Shown piece after piece: positions 17,733 to 26,588 of a stretch of 64,000 nt of DNA. The stretch lies in contig CALUIS010000003.1 of NCBI GenBank assembly GCA_944320765.1, positions 114,246-178,245 of the forward strand, read 5' to 3'. A model generated the notes under the pieces. That model was not told the DNA's origin. It did not search any database and saw only the letters and a program-made list of their open reading frames with translations. The first letter of the stretch is position 1, and every line of letters begins with the position of its first letter. A program made the translations under genes and the position numbers. Source of the stretch: an uncultured Paraprevotella sp. GTDB lineage: Bacteria > Bacteroidota > Bacteroidia > Bacteroidales > Bacteroidaceae.

Positions 17733-17909
17733 TTAATCAACAACGACCACCAAATGGTGCAGTTTCTGGACCATGCCGCGAGTCGAGGGAGTATCTTCTA
17801 CTTCAACTATCTGATTGATTTTTCTCAGCCCCAGAGTGTCAAGCGTACGCTTCTGATCTTTGGGGGCACCAATCCTACTCTTGATTTGCTTTACCTTTAT
17901 AGTTGCCAT
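17733..17909 (-). CDS. rpmD: 50S ribosomal protein L30 (uL30)
   Basis: 58 residues, too short for a 60-residue cutoff but unmistakable: MATIKVKQIKSRIGAPKDQK, then LDTLGLRKINQIVEVEDTPS and the end HHLVVVVD. The bacterial short form of the L30/L7e family, on the 50S solvent side. It lies between rpsE (10 nt) and rplO (26 nt), the standard spc-operon slot. Confidence 0.96.
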   Translation of the reverse strand: MATIKVKQIKSRIGAPKDQKRTLDTLGLRKINQIVEVEDTPSTRGMVQKLHHLVVVVD

Positions 17910-17919
17910 AAAAACCTCC

Positions 17920-18432
17920 TTATCCTCTAAATACTTTGTCCAAACTTACTCCGCGGTTCTGTGCGACCGTCTTGGCATCACGCATCTCAGCCAACGCCAG
18001 AATGGTAGCCTTCACCAAGTTATGAGGGTTGGAAGACCCCTTGGACTTGGCCAGACAGTCCGTAATGCCCACGCTTTCACAAACGGCACGCATGGCACCG
18101 CCGGCAACCACGCCGGTACCGGTCGAAGCCGGCTTGATGAACACTTGCGCACCGCCGAACTTCGCCTCCTGCTCGTGGGGCACCGTTCCGTTCAACACGG
18201 GTACCTTCACCAGGTTCTTCTTGGCGGCCTCCACTCCCTTGGCAATTGCCGCAGTCACTTCACCAGCCTTTCCAAGTCCCCAACCAATGATACCATTACC
18301 GTTACCCACCACAACGATGGCGGCGAAAGTGAAGGTTCTACCACCCTTTGTCACCTTGGTAACACGATTGATAGCAACCAAGCGGTCCTTTAATTCGATA
18401 TCACTGCTTATCTTTACTCTATTAATTGCCAT
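17920..18432 (-). CDS. rpsE: 30S ribosomal protein S5 (uS5)
   Basis: 170 residues. Takes part in decoding fidelity and mRNA entry (helicase site with S3 and S4). The N-terminal dsRNA-binding fold has [19 protein letters not shown]; the C-terminal domain has [29 protein letters not shown] and the closing SLDKVFRG. The length is normal. It is 6 nt after rplR. Confidence 0.98.
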   Translation of the reverse strand: MAINRVKISSDIELKDRLVAINRVTKVTKGGRTFTFAAIVVVGNGNGIIGWGLGKAGEVTAAIAKGVEAAKKNLVKVPVLNGTVPHEQEAKFGGAQVFIKPASTGTGVVAGGAMRAVCESVGITDCLAKSKGSSNPHNLVKATILALAEMRDAKTVAQNRGVSLDKVFRG

Positions 18433-18438
18433 AATCCA

Positions 18439-18780
18439 TTAAAATTTAAGTCCACCGTTACGTGCAGCGTCTGCCACTTCCTTCACTCTGCCGTGGTACA
18501 AGTATCCGTTACGGTCGAAAACGACTGTCGTGATGCCGGCCTCCAACGCCTTCTTGGCAATCAGCTCGCCCACCTTAGCGGCCTGTTCCTTCTTAGGCAT
18601 GGCTTCCATACCCAAGGAAGAAGCTGAAGCCAACGTCGTCCCCGTCGTATCATTAATTATCTGAACATAGATTTGCTTGTTACTTCTGAACACAGACATA
18701 CGCGGACGTTCAGCCGTACCCGAAATCTTATTGCGCACTCTATACTTAATCTTGATTCGTCTTTCTATTTTCGTTATCAT
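18439..18780 (-). CDS. rplR: 50S ribosomal protein L18 (uL18)
   Basis: 113 residues. Binds 5S rRNA with L5 and joins it to the 50S central protuberance. Family blocks: [27 protein letters not shown]-like [18 protein letters not shown], and the end [20 protein letters not shown]. Normal length, between rplF (18 nt) and rpsE. Confidence 0.97.
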   Translation of the reverse strand: MITKIERRIKIKYRVRNKISGTAERPRMSVFRSNKQIYVQIINDTTGTTLASASSLGMEAMPKKEQAAKVGELIAKKALEAGITTVVFDRNGYLYHGRVKEVADAARNGGLKF

Positions 18781-18798
18781 AGCCTTATCGTTTTAAAA

Positions 18799-19371
18799 TT
18801 ACTTAGCACCAGCAGACTTGCCAGACTTTCTACGAATCTGTTCGCCCACGAACAAAATACCTTTTCCTTTATAGGGCTCAGGCATACGGAAAGAACGAAT
18901 CTTTGCACAAACTTGTCCCAACAGCTGCTTGTCGCAAGACTCCAGGATGACCAACGGGTTCTGGTTTCTTTCAGACTTCGTCTCCACCTTGATTTCTTTC
19001 GGCAACTGGAGGAATATATTATGAGTGTAACCCAATGCGAATTCAATCACGTTTCCCTGATTGCTGGCCCGGTAACCCACGCCGACAAGTTCCAACTTCT
19101 TCACATAACCTTCTGAAACACCTACCACCATGTTGTGTACCAACGCACGATACAAGCCATGGAAAGCCTGCTTCTGCTTCATCTCGACAGAGTCATTCTT
19201 CTCGTCGATGGTGAAGATGATTTCAGAATTAGCAATCTCTACCTTGATTGAAGGATGTACAGCCTGGCTCATCTCGCCCTTGGGTCCCTTTACGGTTACC
19301 ACATTCTCATCATTCACAGATACTGTAACGCCCGCAGGAATAACAATCGGCAATTTTCCTATTCTAGACAT
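18799..19371 (-). CDS. rplF: 50S ribosomal protein L6 (uL6)
   Basis: 190 residues from ATG 19371 (MSRIGKLPIVIP). The frame continues 6 codons upstream without a good start. L6 sits near the factor-binding site at the L7/L12 stalk base. It has the two repeated L6 domains: KGPKGEMSQAVHP in the first, and YVKKLELVGVGYRASNQGNV with the late MPEPYKGKGILFVGEQIRRK in the second. It lies 18 nt after rpsH. Confidence 0.97.
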   Translation of the reverse strand: MSRIGKLPIVIPAGVTVSVNDENVVTVKGPKGEMSQAVHPSIKVEIANSEIIFTIDEKNDSVEMKQKQAFHGLYRALVHNMVVGVSEGYVKKLELVGVGYRASNQGNVIEFALGYTHNIFLQLPKEIKVETKSERNQNPLVILESCDKQLLGQVCAKIRSFRMPEPYKGKGILFVGEQIRRKSGKSAGAK

Positions 19372-19389
19372 ATATATATCCTCCAACAA

Positions 19390-19785
19390 TTAATATACAT
19401 AACAAAGCACTTCGCCACCCACTTTCAGGTCGGAAGCCTCCTTGTCTGTCATGACACCTTTAGATGTAGATATGATAGCAATACCTAATCCGTTAATAAC
19501 TCTCGGCATGTCCTTGTAGCCGGTATACTTACGCATACCCGGCGTGGACACACGCACCAACTTCTTAATCGCGTTGACCTTATTCACCGAATCATACTTC
19601 AACGCCACCTTGATTGTACCTTGAGGGCCGTCATCCACAAACTTGTAATTCAAGATGTACCCCTTCTCAAAAAGGATTTTGGTAATCTCCTTTTTCAAAT
19701 TCGACGCAGGAACCTCCACCACTCTGTGCTTGGCCTGAATGGCGTTTCTCAAACGCGTCAGATAATCTGCTATTGGATCTGTCAT
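19390..19785 (-). CDS. rpsH: 30S ribosomal protein S8 (uS8)
   Basis: 131 residues. Binds the central domain of 16S rRNA early in assembly and, in E. coli, represses the spc operon. Family features are TDPIADYLTRLRNAIQAKH, then KEITKILFEKGYI and the C-terminal RVSTPGMRKYTGYKDMPRVI, GIAIISTSKGVMTDKEA. It starts 52 nt after rpsN, one of the wider gaps in this stretch. Confidence 0.98.
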   Translation of the reverse strand: MTDPIADYLTRLRNAIQAKHRVVEVPASNLKKEITKILFEKGYILNYKFVDDGPQGTIKVALKYDSVNKVNAIKKLVRVSTPGMRKYTGYKDMPRVINGLGIAIISTSKGVMTDKEASDLKVGGEVLCYVY

Positions 19786-19837
19786 TTTATAGAAGATTTA
19801 ATTAATCGGGACGCTCCCGACAATATTAAACAATAAG

Positions 19838-20137
19838 TTACCAGCTTGCTTTCTTTACACCCGGAATCAAACCGCTGGAAGCCATCTCGCGGAACTGGAT
19901 GCGGGAAATCCCGAACTGACGCATATATCCTCTCGGACGGCCAGTAAGCTTGCAACGGTTGTGCAAGCGGATGGGATTCGCATTCTTCGGAATCCGCTGC
20001 AACTTCTGAGCTGCCTCATAAGCTTCAACAGGATCACCCGTCTTCACGATTTTCTTCAAAGCGGCACGCTTCTCGGCATACTTTGCTACCATCTTGGCTC
20101 TTTTCACTTCACGAGCCTTCATTGATTCTTTTGCCAT
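19838..20137 (-). CDS. rpsN: 30S ribosomal protein S14 (uS14), long zinc-free form
   Basis: 99 residues. Needed for assembly of the 30S head next to the A site. This is the longer, C-minus form: the zinc-finger CxxC pairs of short S14 are absent, with one Cys in [20 protein letters not shown]. The end [17 protein letters not shown] is typical. It lies between rplE (8 nt) and rpsH. Together with the zinc-free L36 and S4 it suggests low zinc use in this ribosome. Confidence 0.97.
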   Translation of the reverse strand: MAKESMKAREVKRAKMVAKYAEKRAALKKIVKTGDPVEAYEAAQKLQRIPKNANPIRLHNRCKLTGRPRGYMRQFGISRIQFREMASSGLIPGVKKASW

Positions 20138-20145
20138 ATCTCGTA

Positions 20146-20703
20146 TTAATCGTTTTTAGCGTTCTTAAAAGGCAATCCGAACTCCTTGAGCAAGGCGTAA
20201 CCTTCTTCGTCCGTCTTGGCCGTTGTCACAAAAGTGATGTTCATGCCCAAGATTCTGTCGATTGTATCGATGTTGATTTCCGGGAAGATTATCTGTTCCT
20301 GAATACCCAAAGTATAGTTTCCACGGCCGTCAAACTTGCTCTCGATGCCCTTGAAGTCACGGATTCGAGGCAAAGCCACACGAATCAGCTTCTCCAAGAA
20401 CTCGTACATGCGTTCCCGGCGCAACGTCACCATCACGCCAATCGGCATCTTCTTACGCACCTTGAAGTTCGCCACGTCTTTCTTGGAAACGGTAGCCACC
20501 GCTTTCTGGCCCGTAATGGCGGAAAGCTCGTTGATTGCCACATCGATTATTTTCTTGTCAGCCGTAGCCATACCCAAGCCTTCGTTGATCACGATTTTCT
20601 TGAGTACCGGAATCTGCATGACAGAAGTATAATTGAACTGTTTCATCAATGCAGGAGCAATACGCTCTGCATATTCTTTCTTAAGGCTTGCAGTATTTCC
20701 CAT
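20146..20703 (-). CDS. rplE: 50S ribosomal protein L5 (uL5)
   Basis: 185 residues. Binds 5S rRNA and contacts the P-site tRNA elbow and S13. Family blocks are [55 protein letters not shown] and the end [20 protein letters not shown]. The length is slightly over the E. coli 179. Its start codon overlaps the rplX stop by one base (TAATG). Confidence 0.98.
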   Translation of the reverse strand: MGNTASLKKEYAERIAPALMKQFNYTSVMQIPVLKKIVINEGLGMATADKKIIDVAINELSAITGQKAVATVSKKDVANFKVRKKMPIGVMVTLRRERMYEFLEKLIRVALPRIRDFKGIESKFDGRGNYTLGIQEQIIFPEINIDTIDRILGMNITFVTTAKTDEEGYALLKEFGLPFKNAKND

Positions 20704-21023
20704 TACTTGATCTCCTCTCCTGATTTTTTAGCATAACGGACCAACTTGCCGTCTGCATTCAATTTTCTACCAATTCGCGTCGGCTTGCCTGTTTTCGGGT
20801 CCACCACGTTCAAGTTCGAGATATGAATAGGAGCTTCCTGCTTCACAAAGCCACCCTGAGGATTCTTTGCGCTGGGCTTCTGGCTCTTGGAAACCATATT
20901 CAAACCTTCCACGATGGCGCGACGTTTGTCAACGAGCACCTTCAACACCTTACCTGTCCGGCCTTTGTCATCACCGGCGTTCACGTAAACTGTATCGCCT
21001 TTTTTAATATGTAACTTACTCAT
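20703..21023 (-). CDS. rplX: 50S ribosomal protein L24 (uL24)
   Basis: 106 residues. Early assembly protein near the exit tunnel. It has the KOW motif near the start ([36 protein letters not shown]) and the family follow-up [20 protein letters not shown], then [19 protein letters not shown]. It ends one base into the rplE start and lies 19 nt after rplN. Confidence 0.98.
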   Translation of the reverse strand: MSKLHIKKGDTVYVNAGDDKGRTGKVLKVLVDKRRAIVEGLNMVSKSQKPSAKNPQGGFVKQEAPIHISNLNVVDPKTGKPTRIGRKLNADGKLVRYAKKSGEEIK

Positions 21024-21042
21024 TACCTACTTTCTTAAAAAA

Positions 21043-21408
21043 TTAAAGTACCTCAGGTGCCAATGACACGACTTTCATGTTTGCCGCACGCAACTCACGG
21101 GCAACCGGACCGAAGATACGGCTGCCTCTCAACTCGCCGGCGTTGTTCAACAACACGCAAGCATTATCATCAAAACGGATATACGACCCGTCAGCACGAC
21201 GGATTTCCTTCTTCGTACGTACAATCAAAGCCTTCGATACCGCACCCTTTTTAATATCACTTGAAGGAATGACACTCTTAATGGCCACAACGATAACGTC
21301 TCCCACAGAAGCATAACGCCTTCTCGTACCTCCTAAGACGCGGATGCAAAGAGCCTCACGGGCACCACTGTTATCCGCAACTACTAATCTAGATTCTGCC
21401 TGTATCAT
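21043..21408 (-). CDS. rplN: 50S ribosomal protein L14 (uL14)
   Basis: 121 residues. Forms part of the intersubunit face and the docking site of silencing factor RsfS. Family signature [20 protein letters not shown] then [38 protein letters not shown] and the end [19 protein letters not shown]. Normal length. It is 2 nt after rpsQ, the start of the classical spc operon. Confidence 0.98.
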   Translation of the reverse strand: MIQAESRLVVADNSGAREALCIRVLGGTRRRYASVGDVIVVAIKSVIPSSDIKKGAVSKALIVRTKKEIRRADGSYIRFDDNACVLLNNAGELRGSRIFGPVARELRAANMKVVSLAPEVL

Positions 21409-21410
21409 AA

Positions 21411-21668
21411 TTACTTAGCTCTTTCTACGATTTCAACAACTCTCCAACATTTGGTTTTGCTCAAAGGACGGGTTTCCATGATCAACACCGTATCGCCTAC
21501 GTGGCAATCATTCTTTTCGTCATGAGCATGGTATTTCTTCGTCTTGGAAACGAACTTACCATAAATCGGGTGTTTCTCTTTGAACTTAGCAGCTACAACA
21601 ATGGTCTTATCCATCTTGTCGCTGACCACAACACCTGTTCTTGTCTTTCTTAAATTTCTAGCTTCCAT
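21411..21668 (-). CDS. rpsQ: 30S ribosomal protein S17 (uS17)
   Basis: 85 residues from ATG 21668 ([12 protein letters not shown]). An in-frame ATG three codons earlier (21677) is possible, but homologues that I recall begin at MEARNLRK. Single OB-fold protein that binds 16S rRNA helices 7 and 11 early. Motifs are [34 protein letters not shown] and the end [18 protein letters not shown]. It is 11 nt after rpmC. Confidence 0.97.
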   Translation of the reverse strand: MEARNLRKTRTGVVVSDKMDKTIVVAAKFKEKHPIYGKFVSKTKKYHAHDEKNDCHVGDTVLIMETRPLSKTKCWRVVEIVERAK

Positions 21669-21679
21669 GTGGACCATTA

Positions 21680-21874
21680 TTATTTGTTAAGTTCCCTTTG
21701 ACGCAACACGGTTTTCATACGGGCGATATTCCGACGTGCAGCCTTTATCTGTGAAGGATTCTCCAACGGAGAAACGGCATGATTCAACTTCATTTCCGTG
21801 TAATTCTTCTGTTCCGTCCGAAGGCGTTCCATCAGATCCTCGGTTGACAATTCTCTAATTTCTGCAATCTTCAT
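21680..21874 (-). CDS. rpmC: 50S ribosomal protein L29 (uL29)
   Basis: 64 residues from ATG 21874 ([13 protein letters not shown]). The frame reaches upstream only to a TTG. A two-helix protein at the tunnel exit, part of the docking site for SRP and trigger factor with L23. Typical blocks: [27 protein letters not shown] and [20 protein letters not shown]. It starts 2 nt after the rplP stop. Confidence 0.96.
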   Translation of the reverse strand: MKIAEIRELSTEDLMERLRTEQKNYTEMKLNHAVSPLENPSQIKAARRNIARMKTVLRQRELNK

Positions 21875-21876
21875 AA

Positions 21877-22302
21877 TCAAGCGTTTTTATCGTAATCACG
21901 TCTAACAATAAACTTAGTGGTAACCGGAAGTTTCTGTGCGGCAAGACGCAAGGCTTCCTTGGCCACATCGTAAGGCACACCCTCAACCTCAAAAATGATA
22001 CGTCCCGGAGTAATAGGGAACACATACCCTACAGGGTCACCCTTACCTTTACCCATACGCACATCAGCAGGCTTCTTCGTGATAGGCTTATCCGGGAATA
22101 TGCGGATCCAAATCTGTCCCTCACGTTGCATGTAACGGGTTACCGCCACACGGGCAGCCTCAATCTGGCGGCTTGTGATCCAATGCGTCTCAAGAGACTT
22201 GATGCCGAATGACCCGAAAGCCAATTGGTGGCCGCGCTGGGCGTTTCCTTTGCAACGCCCCTTCTGCGGTCTTCTATATTTAGTTCTTTTCGGTTGTAAC
22301 AT
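21877..22302 (-). CDS. rplP: 50S ribosomal protein L16 (uL16)
   Basis: 141 residues. Late-binding protein near the peptidyl-transferase centre and A-site tRNA. Opens [19 protein letters not shown], then [20 protein letters not shown], the loop [20 protein letters not shown] and [20 protein letters not shown]. The arginine of the R-M-G-K-G loop region, a site of hydroxylation in some bacteria, is present. It lies 17 nt after rpsC. Confidence 0.98.
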   Translation of the reverse strand: MLQPKRTKYRRPQKGRCKGNAQRGHQLAFGSFGIKSLETHWITSRQIEAARVAVTRYMQREGQIWIRIFPDKPITKKPADVRMGKGKGDPVGYVFPITPGRIIFEVEGVPYDVAKEALRLAAQKLPVTTKFIVRRDYDKNA

Positions 22303-22319
22303 AATTCACAAATTCAAAA

Positions 22320-23039
22320 TTAACGATTAATGTTCTTCTTCTTACGGAAGTTCCTGCCGCCATTGCCACGGCCGCTCTCTTTCGCCTGAGTGAAATTAGG
22401 AGCCAGATCACGCTTGCCATACACCTCTCCGCGGCAAATCCAGACCTTAATACCCAGCAAGCCGACTTTCGTCAGGGCCTCTGTCTGGCAATAGTCGATG
22501 TCCGCACGGAAAGTATGCAACGGAGTACGCCCTTCCTTATACATCTCGGAGCGTGCCATTTCAGCACCGTTCAAACGGCCGGAAATCAGAATCTTGATAC
22601 CCTCGGCACCACTTCTCATCGTATTGGCAATCGCCATCTTGATGGCACGGCGATAGGCAATCTTGCCCTCAACCTGACGTGCGATGTTATTGCCCACAAT
22701 CATGGCATCAAGCTCAGGCTTCTTGATTTCAAAGATATTGATTTGGATGTCCTTGTCCGTCACCTTCTTCAACTCTTCCTTCAGCTTGTCAACTTCCTGT
22801 CCACCTTTACCAATGATCAATCCCGGACGAGCGGTACATATCGTAATCGTCACGAGCTTCAGTGTACGTTCAATCACAATTCTGGATACGCTAGCCTGCG
22901 CCAGACGGGCATTCAGGTACTTGCGGATTTTGCTGTCCTCCAACAAAGAGTCGCCGAAGTCCTTGCCACCGTACCAGTTAGAATCCCAACCTCTAATAAT
23001 TCCCAACCGGTTGCTTATCGGGTTTACTTTCTGTCCCAT
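22320..23039 (-). CDS. rpsC: 30S ribosomal protein S3 (uS3)
   Basis: 239 residues. Forms the mRNA entry tunnel with S4 and S5. The KH type II domain is at about 38-110 with [19 protein letters not shown]. The C-terminal domain contains GVLGIKVWI-like [20 protein letters not shown]. The last residues ([19 protein letters not shown]) are basic and glycine-rich. It lies between rplV (12 nt) and rplP. Confidence 0.98.
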   Translation of the reverse strand: MGQKVNPISNRLGIIRGWDSNWYGGKDFGDSLLEDSKIRKYLNARLAQASVSRIVIERTLKLVTITICTARPGLIIGKGGQEVDKLKEELKKVTDKDIQINIFEIKKPELDAMIVGNNIARQVEGKIAYRRAIKMAIANTMRSGAEGIKILISGRLNGAEMARSEMYKEGRTPLHTFRADIDYCQTEALTKVGLLGIKVWICRGEVYGKRDLAPNFTQAKESGRGNGGRNFRKKKNINR

Positions 23040-23051
23040 ACTACTTCTTAA

Positions 23052-23450
23052 TTAATCATTAGTTTTAGTGCCCACGAACAACGTCACGTGATTCGAACGT
23101 TTGCGGATTCTGTAACCTCTTCCCTGAGGGGCCGGTCTCATTCTCTTTAACGTGGCACCACAGTCTACATAAATCTTTGTCACGAACAACTCGCCGTCCT
23201 CGGCCTTACGTTCGTTCTTCTGTTCCCAGTTTGCGATAGCAGAGCGCAACAGTTTCTCCACATTTACGGAAGCGGCCTTTGAAGAGAACTTCAAAGTGCC
23301 TAATGCCCGGTTCACTTCCATCCCGCGAATCATATCCACCACGTATCTCATCTTGCGCGGAGAAGAAGGCACATTCCTCATTTTAGCAAAGTACTGGGTT
23401 TTGAGGGCCTCTTTTCTTTTTTCGGCCGCAATTTTCTTTCTTGCTCCCAT
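23052..23450 (-). CDS. rplV: 50S ribosomal protein L22 (uL22)
   Basis: 132 residues. Its extended beta-hairpin lines the exit tunnel with L4 and is a site of macrolide-resistance changes. The body shows [40 protein letters not shown]; the hairpin region is [21 protein letters not shown] basic N-terminal stretch ([19 protein letters not shown]) is longer than in E. coli. 40 nt after rpsS. Confidence 0.97.
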   Translation of the reverse strand: MGARKKIAAEKRKEALKTQYFAKMRNVPSSPRKMRYVVDMIRGMEVNRALGTLKFSSKAASVNVEKLLRSAIANWEQKNERKAEDGELFVTKIYVDCGATLKRMRPAPQGRGYRIRKRSNHVTLFVGTKTND

Positions 23451-23490
23451 TATTCTTATTCTTCTTTTTTATTTCGAACAACCAACCTGC

Positions 23491-23760
23491 TTACTTCTTC
23501 TTGTTACCCGCATGGCCTCCGAACTTACGTGTCAAGGCAAACTCGCCCAACTTGTGTCCCACCATGTTCTCAGTAATGTAAACAGGAATAAACTTATTTC
23601 CGTTGTGAACCGCAATGGTATGACCTACGAAATCAGGAGATATCATTGAAGCTCTGGCCCAAGTCTTTATCACGCTCTTCTTTCCGCTCTCGTTCATCGC
23701 AAGAACTTTCTTTTCGAGCTTCACTTCGATATATGGACCTTTTTTTAATGAACGACTCAT
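23491..23760 (-). CDS. rpsS: 30S ribosomal protein S19 (uS19)
   Basis: 89 residues. Head protein that pairs with S13 and contacts the 50S protuberance. Typical sequence: [59 protein letters not shown] and the end [18 protein letters not shown]. Normal length; 20 nt after rplB. Confidence 0.98.
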   Translation of the reverse strand: MSRSLKKGPYIEVKLEKKVLAMNESGKKSVIKTWARASMISPDFVGHTIAVHNGNKFIPVYITENMVGHKLGEFALTRKFGGHAGNKKK

Positions 23761-23780
23761 AATTTACTCAGATTTACTTT

Positions 23781-24608
23781 TTACTTCTTGTTAGACCTTT
23801 CAATAATATACTTGTTGGACGGTTTCTTCGGCGACCTGGTCTTCAATCCCTTAGCGTACAATCCCTTGCGCGAACGCGGGTGTCCACCGGACTGACGGCC
23901 TTCACCACCACCCATCGGGTGGTCAACCGGGTTCATAACCACACCACGGTTATGCGGACGACGTCCCAACCAACGGGAACGCCCGGCCTTACCGGAACTT
24001 TCCAACGCATGATCTGAGTTTCCGACACTTCCGACAGTAGCCTTGCAAGCACTGAGAATCTGACGTGTCTCGCCTGAAGGCAATTTGATGACGCAATAAC
24101 GTCCCTCGCGGGAAGTCAATTGCGCGAAGTTACCTGCGGAACGGACAAGCAGCGCACCTTGGCCGGGACGCAACTCAATGTTGTGGATCACCGTACCCAC
24201 CGGAATGTTCTCCAAAGGAAGCGCGTTGCCAATCTCAGGTGCCGCGTCCTTACCCGACATCACCGTAGTGCCTACTTTCAAGCCGTTAGGAGCAATTATA
24301 TAACGCTTTTCACCATCTGCATAAAACAACAAAGCGATACGAGCCGAGCGGTTCGGATCGTACTCAATGGTCTTCACTACAGCTGGAACACCGTCTTTCT
24401 CTCGCTTGAAATCAATGATACGGTACTTTCTCTTGTGGCCGCCGCCAAGATAACGCATCGTCATCTTGCCGGTATTGTTACGGCCGCCAGTTGAACGCTT
24501 ACCATATACGAGAGACTTCTCTGGTACCGATGCAGTAATCTCTTCAAAAGTACCAATAATCTTGTGCCTCTGCCCCGGTGTCGTGGGCTTAAATTTACGT
24601 ACTGCCAT
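23781..24608 (-). CDS. rplB: 50S ribosomal protein L2 (uL2)
   Basis: 275 residues. Primary 23S binder needed for subunit joining and peptidyl transfer. Motifs: [40 protein letters not shown], then [20 protein letters not shown] and the functional block [20 protein letters not shown] with the conserved His of NPVDHP. Full length. It starts 7 nt after rplW. Confidence 0.98.
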   Translation of the reverse strand: MAVRKFKPTTPGQRHKIIGTFEEITASVPEKSLVYGKRSTGGRNNTGKMTMRYLGGGHKRKYRIIDFKREKDGVPAVVKTIEYDPNRSARIALLFYADGEKRYIIAPNGLKVGTTVMSGKDAAPEIGNALPLENIPVGTVIHNIELRPGQGALLVRSAGNFAQLTSREGRYCVIKLPSGETRQILSACKATVGSVGNSDHALESSGKAGRSRWLGRRPHNRGVVMNPVDHPMGGGEGRQSGGHPRSRKGLYAKGLKTRSPKKPSNKYIIERSNKK

Positions 24609-24615
24609 CTCTTAT

Positions 24616-24906
24616 TTAAATATTGCTGTAAAAATCAATAGTATCGCCTTCCTTCAAGGTCACAATCGCTTTCTTGAAAGCGTTCGTGCGCCCTTTGAGG
24701 ATACCAGACTTCGTGTAACGGGTCTTCGCCTTTCCCGAATAGTTGCAAGTGTTCACACCCACCACCTTCACATTGTACAAAGCCTCGACTTCTTTCTTAA
24801 TTTCAAATTTGTTCGCATCAGGACGAACAATGAAGCCGAACTTGTTCTGCTTCTCTGTGATTGCGGTCATCTTCTCAGTGACCAACGGTTTGATTATATA
24901 TCCCAT
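24616..24906 (-). CDS. rplW: 50S ribosomal protein L23 (uL23)
   Basis: 96 residues. Sits at the tunnel exit and is the trigger-factor and SRP docking protein. The sequence begins IIKPLVTEKMTAITEKQNKF, followed by FIVRPDANKFEIKKEVEALY, VVGVNTCNYSGKAKTRYTKS and a typical C-terminal RTNAFKKAIVTLKEGDTIDF. It lies 16 nt after rplD and 7 nt before rplB. Confidence 0.97.
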   Translation of the reverse strand: MGYIIKPLVTEKMTAITEKQNKFGFIVRPDANKFEIKKEVEALYNVKVVGVNTCNYSGKAKTRYTKSGILKGRTNAFKKAIVTLKEGDTIDFYSNI

Positions 24907-24922
24907 AATGGTTTAATATTCC

Positions 24923-25552
24923 TTATTTGGTTAAGATTTCATCGACGACTTTGAGCGAGTCTTCAGTTATAACCATCACATCCGCGTTCAACACCGTATA
25001 GGTATTCAGCGCAGACGCGGTCATAACATTGACACGCTCGAGATTACGAGCTGACAAATATACGTTTTTATTTACGCCCGGCAAAACGAACAAAGACTTC
25101 TTACTGTTAACCTTAAGATTATTTAAGATTTCAATGAAATTCTTAGTCTTTGGAGCGTCCATCGTAAAGTCCTCGACCACCACAATGCCGTTTTCCTTCG
25201 CCTTATACGACAAGGCGGATTTACGGGCCAACACCTTGACTTTCTTGTTCAACTTGAAACTATAATCGCGGGGCTTCGGACCGAACACACGGCCACCGCC
25301 CACCAACAACGGAGAGTTGATGTCGCCACGGCGTGCGCCGCCTCCGCCTTTCTGGCGGCCCAGCTTGCGGGTAGAACCGCTCACTTCGCTTCTTTCCTTT
25401 GACTTGGCTGTACCTTGACGCTGGTTTGCCAGATACTGCTTCACGTCGAGGTAAATCACATGGTCATTAGGCTCTATATTGAAGATCGCATCATTCAGCA
25501 GGACTTTTCTCCCCGTGTCTTCACCTTTGATATTTAATACACTAACTTCCAT
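24923..25552 (-). CDS. rplD: 50S ribosomal protein L4 (uL4)
   Basis: 209 residues. Its loop narrows the exit tunnel; in E. coli L4 also represses the S10 operon. The loop is visible: [40 protein letters not shown]. Start [19 protein letters not shown] and C-terminal half [19 protein letters not shown] fit. The start codon overlaps the rplC stop by one base. Confidence 0.98.
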   Translation of the reverse strand: MEVSVLNIKGEDTGRKVLLNDAIFNIEPNDHVIYLDVKQYLANQRQGTAKSKERSEVSGSTRKLGRQKGGGGARRGDINSPLLVGGGRVFGPKPRDYSFKLNKKVKVLARKSALSYKAKENGIVVVEDFTMDAPKTKNFIEILNNLKVNSKKSLFVLPGVNKNVYLSARNLERVNVMTASALNTYTVLNADVMVITEDSLKVVDEILTK

Positions 25553-26169
25553 TATTTCTCAATTAATACGATTGAACCATTGTAACCCGGCACGGACCCC
25601 TTGATAAGCAGCAGGTTGTGTTCCGGAATCACTTTTAATACTTGCAAATTGTGCGTAGTCACACGTTCATTACCCATTTGGCCTGCCATGCGCAATCCCT
25701 TGAACACCTTGGCCGGATAAGAACAAGCACCGATAGAACCCGGCTTGCGGGCACGGTTGTGCTGGCCGTGGGTAGTCTGGCCCACACCGCCAAAACCATG
25801 GCGCTTTACTACACCTTGGAAGCCGCGACCTTTCGAGGTGCCGACAACATCCACATAAGGAGCGTCTGCAAACAACTCAACGGTGATGGTGTCACCCAAA
25901 TTCAATTCTTGCTCAAAACCTGTGAACTCGGCCAAGTGTCTCTTGGGAGTAGTACCCGCTTTCTTGAAGTGTCCCAGAAGAGGAGCTGTCGTGTTCTTCT
26001 CTTTGGCCTCCTGGAAGCCGAGCTGAACGGCGGCATACCCGTCTTTCTCCACACTCTTAATCTGAGTTACTACACAAGGACCAGCTTCGATAACAGTGCA
26101 TGGAACATTCTTACCATCGGCACTGAATACGGATGTCATTCCGATTTTCTTTCCTAATAATCCTGGCAT
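25552..26169 (-). CDS. rplC: 50S ribosomal protein L3 (uL3)
   Basis: 205 residues. One of two proteins that can nucleate 50S assembly; its finger reaches the peptidyl-transferase centre. Motifs: [20 protein letters not shown], then the finger [40 protein letters not shown] and [20 protein letters not shown]. The conserved glutamine that is methylated in some bacteria lies in the region PGSIG/GQMG. 21 nt after rpsJ. Confidence 0.98.
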   Translation of the reverse strand: MPGLLGKKIGMTSVFSADGKNVPCTVIEAGPCVVTQIKSVEKDGYAAVQLGFQEAKEKNTTAPLLGHFKKAGTTPKRHLAEFTGFEQELNLGDTITVELFADAPYVDVVGTSKGRGFQGVVKRHGFGGVGQTTHGQHNRARKPGSIGACSYPAKVFKGLRMAGQMGNERVTTHNLQVLKVIPEHNLLLIKGSVPGYNGSIVLIEK

Positions 26170-26190
26170 TTCAGTTAATTTTAAATCGTA

Positions 26191-26496
26191 CTATACTTTG
26201 ATTTCTACTTCCACTCCGCTCGGCAATTCAAGCTTCATCAACGCATCCACAGTCTTTGCTGTCGAGCTGTAAATGTCAATCAGCCTCTTGTAAGAACACA
26301 ACTCGAACTGTTCACGCGCCTTCTTGTTCACGAAAGTCGAACGGTTTACCGTGAAGATGCGCTTGTGTGTCGGGAGAGGAATAGGGCCGCTCACGATAGC
26401 ACCTGTCACTTTCACTGTCTTCACAATCTTCTCGGCGGACTTATCCACCAGATTGTGGTCGTAAGATTTCAGTTTGATTCTGATTTTCTGACTCAT
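26191..26496 (-). CDS. rpsJ: 30S ribosomal protein S10 (uS10)
   Basis: 101 residues. Head protein and, as NusE, partner of NusB and NusG in antitermination. Family blocks are [40 protein letters not shown] and [20 protein letters not shown]. The first gene of the S10 block; a 92-nt gap with a hairpin separates it from fusA, so it may have extra regulation there. Confidence 0.98.
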   Translation of the reverse strand: MSQKIRIKLKSYDHNLVDKSAEKIVKTVKVTGAIVSGPIPLPTHKRIFTVNRSTFVNKKAREQFELCSYKRLIDIYSSTAKTVDALMKLELPSGVEVEIKV

Positions 26497-26536
26497 TGTT
26501 TTTATTGATTAATAGTGAATGAAAAGGAATGAAGGC

Positions 26537-26566
26537 AGCCGGTTAAGAGTCATTCGCTAACCGGCT
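26537..26566 (-). promoter_or_regulatory. Hairpin in the fusA-rpsJ gap
   Basis: A perfect 9-bp stem (AGCCGGTTA/TAACCGGCT) with a 12-nt loop lies in the 92-nt gap between fusA and rpsJ on the minus strand. No long T-run follows (next is GCCTTCATTCC), so it is not a simple terminator; it may be an attenuator, a processing site or an mRNA stabiliser in front of the S10 block. Confidence 0.45.
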
Positions 26567-26588
26567 CCTTGCATCCCCTCTTTTTGCT

